This document shows, in pieces, positions 24,262 to 31,264 of a stretch of DNA of 34,336 nucleotides; position 1 is the stretch's first letter, and each line of letters begins with the position of its first letter. The stretch is taken from NCBI GenBank assembly GCA_003151235.1, contig PLWZ01000078.1:1-34336 (forward strand). The letters run 5' to 3'. The translations under genes and the position numbers were made by a program. A model generated the notes under the pieces. That model ran no database searches and was not told where the DNA came from. It saw nothing but the letters and a program-made list of their open reading frames with translations. Source of the DNA: Acidimicrobiaceae bacterium. Lineage in GTDB: Bacteria; Actinomycetota; Acidimicrobiia; Acidimicrobiales; RAAP-2.

Positions 24262-25026
24262 ATGCGCGTCGACGTCTTCACGATCTTCCCCGACCTGGTC
24301 GAGGGCTATTGCTCGGCCAGCCTGGTCGGCCGGGGCCGCGAACGAGGCGTGGTCGAGGTGCGGGTCCACGACCTGCGCGCAGGTGCGTCGGACCCCCGCC
24401 GCTCGGTCGACGACTCGCCATTCGGGGGTGGGCCCGGGATGGTGCTCATGTGCGAGCCCGTCTTCGCGGCGGTGGAGGCGGTCGACGCCGATGGTGGCCT
24501 CCCGCGACCGCTCCTCTTGCTCAGCCCGGGCGGGCGGCGCTTCGACCAGCAGGTGGCGAGGGAGCTCGCGGCGTCGCCCGGATTCTCGCTCCTGTGCGGC
24601 CGCTACGAGGGCGTGGACCAACGGGTGACCGACCACCTGGTCGACGGCGAGCTGTCGGTCGGCGACGTCGTGCTGGCCGGCGGGGAGGCGGCGGCGCTGG
24701 TGGTCATCGAGGCGGTCCTGCGCCTGGTCCCGGGCGTGCTCGGCAACGTCGACTCGCCGACCGAGGAGAGCTTTGCGGACGGCCTCCTCGAGTACCCGCA
24801 CTACACGAGGCCGGCCGAGTTCCGGGGTTGGTCGGCCCCCGACGTGCTCCTGTCCGGGGACCACGGGGCCGTGGCCCGGTGGCGCCGGGCCCAGGCGCTC
24901 CGGCGCACCTTGGCCGAGCGTCCCGACCTGATCGAGGCCCGGGGTGGGCTGAGCGAGGAGGAGGTGGCCCTGCTGGCCGGGATCGGCGAGGGGCGGCTCC
25001 TCTCCGAGCACGGCTACGATGGCTAG
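24262..25026 (+). CDS. trmD: tRNA (guanine-N1)-methyltransferase TrmD
   Basis: TrmD methylates G37 of tRNAs reading CCN, CUN and CGG codons and prevents +1 frameshifts. The 254-residue protein has the SPOUT-fold markers: MRVDVFTIFPDLVEGY at the start, DDSPFGGGPGMVLM at residues 50-63, LLCGRYEGVDQR and the knot segment SVGDVVLAGGEAAALVVIEAV. The C-terminal domain includes DGLLEYPHYTRPAEFRG and LLSGDHGAVARWRRAQALRRT. Length and motifs are normal. It follows rimM by 9 nt. Confidence 0.97.
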   Translation: MRVDVFTIFPDLVEGYCSASLVGRGRERGVVEVRVHDLRAGASDPRRSVDDSPFGGGPGMVLMCEPVFAAVEAVDADGGLPRPLLLLSPGGRRFDQQVARELAASPGFSLLCGRYEGVDQRVTDHLVDGELSVGDVVLAGGEAAALVVIEAVLRLVPGVLGNVDSPTEESFADGLLEYPHYTRPAEFRGWSAPDVLLSGDHGAVARWRRAQALRRTLAERPDLIEARGGLSEEEVALLAGIGEGRLLSEHGYDG

Positions 25027-25083
25027 CTCGGCCGACGGCCCCGCCCCATCTCCGGCCCCTTCACATCGGCGACAAGGACCCCC

Positions 25084-25437
25084 ATGAACTCCACCGAGAT
25101 CATCGACCGCGACAGCCTGCGAGACGACATCCCGGACTTCCGGCCCGGCGACACCGTCAAGGTGCATGTGAGGGTGGTCGAGGGCACCCGGGAGCGGGTA
25201 CAGATCTTCCAGGGGGCGGTCATCCGCCGCCAGGGCTCGGGGATCCGCGAGACGTTCACCGTGCGCAAGGTCAGCTTCGGTGTCGGGGTCGAGCGGACCT
25301 TCCCCGTCCACTCCCCGAGCATCGCCAAGCTCGAGGTGGCGACCTTCGGCGACGTGCGCCGGGCCAAGCTCTACTACCTGCGCGACCGGGCCGGGAAGTC
25401 GGCCAAGATCAAAGAGAAGCGAACCGCCCGGCCGTGA
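25084..25437 (+). CDS. rplS: 50S ribosomal protein L19
   Basis: The 117-residue large-subunit protein contains [35 protein letters not shown] and [21 protein letters not shown], the L19 signatures, and ends in the basic [20 protein letters not shown]. It starts 57 nt after trmD and closes the rpsP-to-rplS operon. Confidence 0.97.
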   Translation: MNSTEIIDRDSLRDDIPDFRPGDTVKVHVRVVEGTRERVQIFQGAVIRRQGSGIRETFTVRKVSFGVGVERTFPVHSPSIAKLEVATFGDVRRAKLYYLRDRAGKSAKIKEKRTARP

Positions 25438-25468
25438 CGCCACCTCCGGCCCGATGCTCGTGCCGGAT

Positions 25469-25472
25469 GAGG
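25469..25472 (+). promoter_or_regulatory. Ribosome binding site deciding the DUF2469 start
   Basis: GAGG lies 8 nt before the GTG at 25481. The upstream in-frame ATG at 25454 has no comparable site and would add nine residues not expected in this family. Confidence 0.6.
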
Positions 25473-25480
25473 TTGCTCCG

Positions 25481-25774
25481 GTGAGCGAGGAAGATCTCGA
25501 GCAGTACGAAGCGGAGATCGAGCTCGCGCTGGTCCAGGAGTACCGGGCGGTGCTCCCGATGTTCTCCTACGTCGTCGAGACGGAACGCCGCTTCTACCTG
25601 GCCAACCAGGTCGCGGTGAACGTCCGCTCGGATGCCACGCCAGCCTGCATCGAGGTCGAGATGACTGACGCCTGGGTGTGGGACATGTACCGGCCGGCCC
25701 GCTTCGTGCCCTCGGTCCGGGTCGTGTCGTTCCGCGACGTCAACGTCGAGCGGCTGCCCGAGAAGGAGCTCTAG
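25481..25774 (+). CDS. DUF2469 family protein
   Basis: The 97-residue protein, SEEDLEQYEAEIELALVQEY at the N-terminus and FSYVVETERRFYLANQV and DAWVWDMYRPARFVPSVRVVSFRDVN further in, is recognisably of the DUF2469 family. This family is typified by mycobacterial Rv2901c and is nearly restricted to actinobacteria; its function is unknown. In Mycobacterium it follows rplS, lepB and rnhB. Here it lies 43 nt after rplS, with the signal peptidase and RNase HII genes absent between them. The start was set by GAGG and by alignment to the remembered family N-terminus. It converges on ligC. Confidence 0.88.
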   Translation: MSEEDLEQYEAEIELALVQEYRAVLPMFSYVVETERRFYLANQVAVNVRSDATPACIEVEMTDAWVWDMYRPARFVPSVRVVSFRDVNVERLPEKEL

Positions 25775-25828
25775 GAGCTGTCCCCGCCCGACGTTCGCAA
25801 GGCCACCGCGTCCGAACGTCGGCCAGGC

Positions 25829-26875
25829 TCAGTGGCCGAACACCTCGGAAAGCTCGATCGGGGCGACCACCTCGAGCTGATCGAACGTGCACGACCCGGC
25901 GTCGCGGTCGGGGCGCCATCGGCGGAACTGCGTGGCGTGACGGAACCGGTCGCCTTGCCGGTGGTCGTAGGCGACCTCGCAGACAAGAGTGGGCCGCAGT
26001 GGGTTCAGCTCGAGCTCGGCGTCGGACTTCCACCGGCTGGCCGTCGGCCCCGTGCCGGCCATCTCGCGCCACGGGTGGACGTCGCCCTCGCCGAGCGCGA
26101 GCGGGGCGAGCTCGTCGATCAGCTCCTTGCGGCGCTTGGCGCTGAACCCCGAGCACACACCCACGTGTCGCAGCACGTGCTCCTCGTCGTAGAGGCCGAG
26201 CACGAGCGATCCGACGCCATCTTGTTTGTGGTCCCGATACCCGGCCACCACGCAGTCGGCCGTTCGCTCGTGCTTGATCTTCCACATCACGCGCTTGCCG
26301 GGTTGATAGGGGAGTTCGGGCGACTTCGCTACGACGCCGTCGAGCCCGGCCCCCTCGAAGCGGTCCAGCCAGTCGGCGGCGAGCGCCACGTCGGTGGTCT
26401 GGGGGGTGATCTGGACCGGATCGCCGGGCCCGCACCCCTTCAGCATCTTCTCCAGCCGGGCCCGCCGTTGCTTGAACGGGAGACCACACAGGTTCTTGTC
26501 ACCCTCGGCGAGCAGGTCGAACGCAACGAACGACGACGGCGTCTCTTCGGCGAGCCGTCTGATTCGGGACTCGGCCGGGTGGATGCGTTGGAGGAGCGCC
26601 TCGAAGTCGAGCCCACCGTCGCCCGCGATCAGGATCTCGCCATCGACGACGCACCGCTTCGGCAGCGCGGCGCTTAGCGAGGCGACGAGCTCGGGGAAGT
26701 AACGCGTGAGGGGGCGGCTGTTTCGGCTGGACAGCTCCGTCTCGTCGCCACTCCGGAACACGATGCTGCGAAATCCGTCCCACTTGGGCTCGTAGCGGAG
26801 GTCGTCGGACTCGGGTAGGTCGCTCACCAACTTGGCCAGCATCGGGTCGATCGGAGGTGAGAGGGGGAGGTCCAT
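25829..26875 (-). CDS. ligC: ATP-dependent DNA ligase, LigC type
   Basis: The 348-residue protein is a compact ATP-dependent DNA ligase. Nucleotidyltransferase motif I is EPKWDGFR at residues 29-36, with Lys31 the expected AMP acceptor. The motif III region is SSFVAFDLLAEG, motif IV EGAGLDGVVAKSPELPY, and motif V MWKIKHERTADCVV, followed by an OB-fold. Its size and MDLPLSPPIDPMLAK start match mycobacterial LigC (Rv3731) rather than the multidomain LigD. These ligases act in a backup end-joining or base-excision repair role. The ATG at 26873-26875 lies 6 nt after the stop of the polymerase-domain gene, as in the mycobacterial PolD1-LigC pair. No Ku gene is in the window. Confidence 0.92.
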   Translation of the reverse strand: MDLPLSPPIDPMLAKLVSDLPESDDLRYEPKWDGFRSIVFRSGDETELSSRNSRPLTRYFPELVASLSAALPKRCVVDGEILIAGDGGLDFEALLQRIHPAESRIRRLAEETPSSFVAFDLLAEGDKNLCGLPFKQRRARLEKMLKGCGPGDPVQITPQTTDVALAADWLDRFEGAGLDGVVAKSPELPYQPGKRVMWKIKHERTADCVVAGYRDHKQDGVGSLVLGLYDEEHVLRHVGVCSGFSAKRRKELIDELAPLALGEGDVHPWREMAGTGPTASRWKSDAELELNPLRPTLVCEVAYDHRQGDRFRHATQFRRWRPDRDAGSCTFDQLEVVAPIELSEVFGH

Positions 26876-26881
26876 CGTCGT

Positions 26882-27874
26882 TTACCCGACCAGCGGGGCG
26901 AAGAGGTCCCCGTCCTTCTCAACCCGCTTGAGCACGTCGTCGGGGAGGAACCGCAGGCGCTCGGCCTTCCCGTCGGAGGCCACCTTCTCGACCTCTTCCC
27001 AGGTCACCGGTGCCGAGACCGTCGGCTCGGGCCGAGCCCGCAGCGAGTACGGCGCAATGGTCGTCTTGGCGACGTGGTTCTGGCTCCAGTCGATGAGGAC
27101 CTTGCCCTTCCGCAGCTCCTTGCGCATGTTCGACACGACGAGGTCTGGCCGGGCGCGGGCCAGCTCTTGGGCCACGGTGCGGGCCAGGTCGCGTGAACCG
27201 CCGTCCTCCCACTCGCGCTGGCGGTCGGCCTCGGGGAGGGGCACGTACAGCTGCATGCCCTTCGAGCCGCTCACCTTCGGGTAGCAGCTCCACCCGTGCT
27301 CGTCGGCCACCTGCTGGGCCAGCAACAGCGCGACCTCCGCGCACTCGACGACCGTCGCCGGCTCGCCCGGGTCGAGGTCGAAGACGAGGAGGTCCGGCGG
27401 TTCGGGCCGGCCACCCGGGCCGACCCGCCATTGGGGAACGTGCAGCTCGAGGGAGGCCAGGTTGGCCACCCACACCATCGTCGGGAGGTCGTCGAGGATG
27501 ACGAAGTCGACGCCGTTCTGGTCCCTGGCCTTGGGACTGGCCAGCACGCGCTCACTGCGCACCCACTCGGGGGCACTCTTCGGGCGGTGCTTCTCGTAGA
27601 AGGCGTTGGGGTCGTCGACACCGCCAGGGAACCGGTGCATGGTCAGCGGCCGATCGACCGAGTGTGGCAACAGCACCGGCGCGATGCGGACGTAGTAGTC
27701 GATCACCTGACCCTTGGTGAACCCAGTCGCGGGGTAAAGGATCTTGTCGAGATTGGAGAGCGACAGAGTCCGGCCCTCGACCTCGACCACCGGTTTCTTG
27801 CTGTCGGCACCATCGACTCCGTCCAGCGCCTCATCGAGACTCTTGGGCGAGCCGGCGGACCTTTCCCTGGCCAC
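26882..27874 (-). CDS. LigD-type primase-polymerase (PolDom / PolD1-like)
   Basis: The 330-residue protein is an archaeo-eukaryotic primase-type polymerase of the LigD PolDom family, which fills gaps during end joining or excision repair and can use ribonucleotides. It has LSLSNLDKILYPATGFTKGQVIDYY at 37-61, the metal-binding motif I FDLDPGE at 165-171 (Asp166 and Asp168), motif II KVSGSKGMQLYVPL at 200-213, and motif III VLIDWSQN at 259-266 (Asp262). Motif II has Gln208 where LigD PolDoms usually have His. The start is uncertain: I chose the GTG at 27872-27874, with AGGGT 8 nt ahead, over an ATG at 27910, whose extension has no visible site. It is upstream of ligC in one operon. Confidence 0.88.
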   Translation of the reverse strand: MARERSAGSPKSLDEALDGVDGADSKKPVVEVEGRTLSLSNLDKILYPATGFTKGQVIDYYVRIAPVLLPHSVDRPLTMHRFPGGVDDPNAFYEKHRPKSAPEWVRSERVLASPKARDQNGVDFVILDDLPTMVWVANLASLELHVPQWRVGPGGRPEPPDLLVFDLDPGEPATVVECAEVALLLAQQVADEHGWSCYPKVSGSKGMQLYVPLPEADRQREWEDGGSRDLARTVAQELARARPDLVVSNMRKELRKGKVLIDWSQNHVAKTTIAPYSLRARPEPTVSAPVTWEEVEKVASDGKAERLRFLPDDVLKRVEKDGDLFAPLVG

Positions 27875-28037
27875 AGCGTCGCACCCTATCTGGTCCCCCC
27901 GATGCGGCATTGGAGGCTGCCGCCAAGGCCCGGGTTCTGTTGGACTCGATCCGCTAACGCTCCTCTGACGTGGGATTTGGCAACCGCGGAGCCGCACAGC
28001 GGGTCATGGGCGCGGCCAACTGACGGGGTCAGCACGG

Positions 28038-28043
28038 TAGCGT
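28038..28043 (+). promoter_or_regulatory. TAnnnT (-10-like) box ahead of the small membrane protein gene
   Basis: TAGCGT ends 6 nt before the GTG at 28050 and shares the GGTAG core of other boxes in the window. It predicts a leaderless transcript. No Shine-Dalgarno is present before this GTG. Confidence 0.4.
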
Positions 28044-28049
28044 CCGCGT

Positions 28050-28403
28050 GTGCGCCAGCGCCTCGGCCTTGCCATAGCAGTCGGCACGTTGATGGTCGGG
28101 CTCTTCGGCGTCGGGATGGTGGCCACGGCTGGCGCGACGCTCACGTCCGCGACGCCGAGCGCACAAGCTCCTCAGAGCGGAGCCCAGGGCGTCTGCGTCG
28201 CGGTGACGAGCCACTGTGGTCCCGAACGTCCACTCGGAAACCTTCCGGCGCCACCGTTCAGACCCCTGTTCGCTCTCGGGTCGCTTGTACTTGGCGCGAC
28301 CGCGCTCACCCTCGCCTTCCCGAAGGTCAGCCAGTTCCTCCGGCTGGCTCGCGGCGTTCGTCCACCGATCCTGCACCCGCCTCGCCCGTTCGTCTCGGTC
28401 TGA
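28050..28403 (+). CDS. Hypothetical small membrane or secreted protein
   Basis: I do not recognise this 117-residue product. It begins MRQR, then a hydrophobic helix at about residues 6-28 that could be a signal peptide or anchor. A short Ala/Ser/Pro-rich linker contains two cysteines, Cys49 and Cys56 (VCVAVTSHC), and could hold a disulphide. A second hydrophobic segment spans about 73-91, followed by a Pro/Arg-rich tail. A two-helix hairpin with a small external loop fits the pattern. Support for translation is moderate: an upstream TAnnnT box at leaderless spacing and sensible membrane topology, but no homologue recalled. It is divergent from the repair operon and 119 nt before another membrane protein gene. 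Confidence 0.5.
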   Translation: MRQRLGLAIAVGTLMVGLFGVGMVATAGATLTSATPSAQAPQSGAQGVCVAVTSHCGPERPLGNLPAPPFRPLFALGSLVLGATALTLAFPKVSQFLRLARGVRPPILHPPRPFVSV

Positions 28404-28522
28404 GCAACACGTAGCCGGGTCCGCCTCGCCCTAGGGGTTGACGGTTGGACCGGCGCTCACAACGCGAACGAAACGGCCGGCCGGCCTCAAACGGCAGTGC
28501 CGGCCTCGGATGAGGAGATCGA

Positions 28523-29284
28523 ATGACGAACGCAAGACGGGCCCGCGCGCTGCGCGCGGCCAAACAAGCAAACTCCCGCTCGGTTGCGACGAAGTCACGC
28601 ACCGGACGACCGGTCAGCGGATCGAAGCCGCGAAGCAGACGGCCTGTCCGGTCCAGCCTAAGCAAGCTCGCTATCGGGCTGGCCGGCCTCGCCGTTGTGG
28701 GGATCCTGATCGGGGCGCTCATCCCGGCCGGCTCGAGCGAGCCATTTGTGTCCGGCCCCCCGGGACCTGAAGGGGTCCCACTCGAGATCGGTCGACCCAT
28801 CGCTCCGGCGTCCACGGCGGCAAACGGACAGATGGTGGACGGGATCGGGTGCGACTCGAGCGAGCAACTCGTGTACCACGTGCACACCCATCTGTGCATC
28901 TACGTGAACGGGGTGCTCCGGCCGTTGCCGGCCGGAATCGGGATCGTTTCTCCGGTGGCCGAGAACACACCGTTCGGACCGTTCTACGAGGCCACCCAGT
29001 GCTACTACTGGCTTCACGTGCACGCAGCTGACGGCATTATCCACATCGAGTCGCCGAGCGTGCGCGTTTACACGCTCGGAGAGTTCTTCGACATCTGGAG
29101 GCAGCCGCTCGGGCCCCGACGAGTGGGAAGCGAGACCGGTCCGCTCACGGTGTGGGTCAACGGCAGGCGCTTTTGGGGCAACCCACGCGCCATCGAGCTC
29201 GGTTCTCACGAGGATGTGCAGATCGACGTCGGTCGACCCGTCGTGCCGCCGAGCCGGGTGGATTGGTCTGTGACCGGGCTTTGA
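28523..29284 (+). CDS. Membrane-anchored protein with extracytoplasmic HxHxH motifs, unknown function
   Basis: The 253-residue protein starts with a strongly basic, Arg/Lys/Ser-rich cytoplasmic stretch (residues 1-47). A single transmembrane helix follows at about 48-68 (LAIGLAGLAVVGILIGAL), then a roughly 185-residue external domain. That domain has YHVHTHLCIYVNG at 118-130 with His119, His121 and His123, then YYWLHVHAADGIIHIES at 161-177 with His165, His167 and His174, plus Cys110, Cys125 and Cys160. I recall similar unnamed actinobacterial proteins with the same HVHxHL...VNG and LHxHxxxGIIHxES pattern but no assigned role. Clustered histidines suggest metal binding, which is inference. GAGGAG about 5-6 nt before the ATG supports the start. 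Confidence 0.8.
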   Translation: MTNARRARALRAAKQANSRSVATKSRTGRPVSGSKPRSRRPVRSSLSKLAIGLAGLAVVGILIGALIPAGSSEPFVSGPPGPEGVPLEIGRPIAPASTAANGQMVDGIGCDSSEQLVYHVHTHLCIYVNGVLRPLPAGIGIVSPVAENTPFGPFYEATQCYYWLHVHAADGIIHIESPSVRVYTLGEFFDIWRQPLGPRRVGSETGPLTVWVNGRRFWGNPRAIELGSHEDVQIDVGRPVVPPSRVDWSVTGL

Positions 29285-29379
29285 GCGCGCCGATCCGGCG
29301 ATTGCGACGCCCGGTCCGCCGGAACGCGAGAATCGGCTAGAGCCGAGTTCGACCAAGAGCTCGGAAAGGCGAAGGCGAC

Positions 29380-30390
29380 ATGAACGATCCGGCGAACGGC
29401 TCCGGTCTGCCCGGACGCTTTCCCGAGATCGAGCCGTACGAACACGGCATGCTCGACGTCGGTGACGGCCAGCGCATCTATTGGGAAGCCTGTGGCAACC
29501 CCGACGGCAAGCCCGCGGTCGTCCTCCACGGCGGGCCGGGCTCCGGCTGCACTTCGGGACAACGGCGCAGATTCGACCCGGATGCCTATCGGATCGTCCT
29601 GTTCGACCAACGCGGGTCGGGCCGAAGCACGCCGCACGCGAGCGATCCGGGCACCGACCTGTCGGCCAACACGACCCCGCAACTGGTCGCCGACATCGAG
29701 TTGCTGCGCGAGCACCTCGGCATCGAGTCGTGGCTGGTCTTGGGCCTGTCGTGGGGGGTCACGCTCGGGCTCACCTATGCCGAGGCGCACCCGGAACGAG
29801 TGAGCGAGATGGTCCTCGTGTCGGTGACCATGACCCGACCCGCCGACATCCGCTGGCTCTACCACGGCATCGGCGACCAACTGCCCGAGCAGTGGGCGCG
29901 CTTTCGTGCCGGCGTGCCCGACCCCGGCGACGACGCCGACCTCGTCGCCGCGTACAACCGACTCCTCAACGTGGAGACGGATCTCGCGATCCGAGAGAAG
30001 GCTGCCCAGGATTGGTGTGACTGGGAGGCCGCCGTGCTCGACTCCGAGCCGGGATCGACCCCCAACCCGCGGTGGGAGGACCCGCGGTTCCGCATGGCGT
30101 TCGCTCGGATCGTGACGCACTACTTCTCGCATGCCGCATGGCTCGCCGACGGTCAGCTGCTTCGCGACTCCGACCGGCTGGCCGGGATCCCGGCCGTCCT
30201 GGTCCATGGTCGGTTCGACCGAGGCGGGCCCGCCGACACGGCAGAAGAGTTGGCCTCGGCGTGGCCGGACGCCGAGCTTTTCCTCGTCGAGACCGGCCAC
30301 GCTGGTGGGGAGGAGATGACCGGGCGGGTGATCGAGGCCACCAATCGGTTTGCTCGCGAGGCTGACGGATCGCGAGACGGGTCGGGTTAA
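29380..30390 (+). CDS. pip: Proline iminopeptidase-like alpha/beta hydrolase
   Basis: The 336-residue protein is an alpha/beta hydrolase of the peptidase S33 type, which releases N-terminal proline from peptides. Signatures are the oxyanion loop LHGGPGSG at residues 49-56, FDQRGSGRS at 75-83, and the nucleophile elbow GLSWGVT with Ser124. The acid is in VHGRFDRGGP near 284 and the histidine in ETGHAGG near 307. The PIP family usually reads GGSWG at the elbow, so GLSWG is a mild variant. The FDQRGSGRSTPHA segment and length match PIP closely. The ATG follows AAGGCGAAGGCG. The next gene starts 1 nt after its stop. Confidence 0.88.
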   Translation: MNDPANGSGLPGRFPEIEPYEHGMLDVGDGQRIYWEACGNPDGKPAVVLHGGPGSGCTSGQRRRFDPDAYRIVLFDQRGSGRSTPHASDPGTDLSANTTPQLVADIELLREHLGIESWLVLGLSWGVTLGLTYAEAHPERVSEMVLVSVTMTRPADIRWLYHGIGDQLPEQWARFRAGVPDPGDDADLVAAYNRLLNVETDLAIREKAAQDWCDWEAAVLDSEPGSTPNPRWEDPRFRMAFARIVTHYFSHAAWLADGQLLRDSDRLAGIPAVLVHGRFDRGGPADTAEELASAWPDAELFLVETGHAGGEEMTGRVIEATNRFAREADGSRDGSG

Positions 30391-30391
30391 C

Positions 30392-31216
30392 GTGACCCCC
30401 GCCGTGAACCCGCTGATTCGGCTCGGACTGGAGCTGCCGCGCCTCGGCGTCGAAGCCGGGCACCGAGCGATCGACGACGACCCGATTGCACTTCCAGAGG
30501 TGGCTCGGCTCGCCGAGGACGCCGCGATCGGCACGTTATGGCTCGCCGATGCGCCACCGGGCATCGACCCGATGCCCCTGGCGGGATCCCTGGCCGGCCG
30601 GACGTCCCGGATCGGTATCGGCATCATTGTCCGACCGAGCCATGGTCGGCATCCCTCGGTTGTCGCACGGGAGGTGACGACCATCGACCTGCTCACGGCC
30701 GGTCGCGCTGCGGTTGCCCTGCTCGAAGACGGGAGGGGACCTCTAGACGTGGACCGCCTCGCAGAGGCGACAGCGATCCTCCACGCCCTCTTGACGGAGG
30801 AGGAAGTGTCAATCGCCGGCCATTTCTACGAGGTCGCAGAACTCACGACCCGGCCTCGGCCGGTGCACGACCACGGCCCGCTCGTCATCGCCGGGTTCGT
30901 CGAGGCACCGCCGCAGTCGGACAGCTCGGCCGAGTCGATCCTCGTCGGGGCGTCGGCAGACGCCTATGTCACCGGAGGCGGACCATCCGAGGTGGCGGCG
31001 TGCCGGACCCGTCTTGACCGAGCCGCGCCCGCCGGGTCCGATCCCGTGCTCGTGTGGCGGGGCGGGCTCCCGGCCGGCGCGCCGGGGGAGTTCGCCACTT
31101 CGATATTCGAGGCGGGCGCGGACGGCATGATCGCCGTCCTCGACGAAGACGCTGAGGTCGGTGGCGCATTCCAACGCGGCGCGGTCGAGCGTGTCCTCGA
31201 TGCGATGGCCCCATAG
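30392..31216 (+). CDS. Luciferase-like (LLM class) flavin-dependent oxidoreductase
   Basis: The 274-residue protein resembles bacterial luciferase-like monooxygenases. It has IRLGLELPRLG near the N-terminus, ARLAEDAAIGTLWLADAPP, the strand-plus-loop TSRIGIGIIVRPSHGRHPSVVAREVTTIDLLTAGRAAVAL, and a C-terminal ADAYVTGGGPSEVAA segment. Members use FMN or coenzyme F420; actinobacteria often use F420, but the cofactor cannot be read here. It is somewhat shorter than typical members and divergent in the middle. The start is the GTG at 30392 or 30404; the former leaves a 1-nt gap after pip and suggests translational coupling. The substrate is unknown. Confidence 0.75.
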   Translation: MTPAVNPLIRLGLELPRLGVEAGHRAIDDDPIALPEVARLAEDAAIGTLWLADAPPGIDPMPLAGSLAGRTSRIGIGIIVRPSHGRHPSVVAREVTTIDLLTAGRAAVALLEDGRGPLDVDRLAEATAILHALLTEEEVSIAGHFYEVAELTTRPRPVHDHGPLVIAGFVEAPPQSDSSAESILVGASADAYVTGGGPSEVAACRTRLDRAAPAGSDPVLVWRGGLPAGAPGEFATSIFEAGADGMIAVLDEDAEVGGAFQRGAVERVLDAMAP

Positions 31217-31264
31217 CCGACCGCCCCCGAGTCTGATCCGACCGACGGGGAATCGAGTCTTCGG

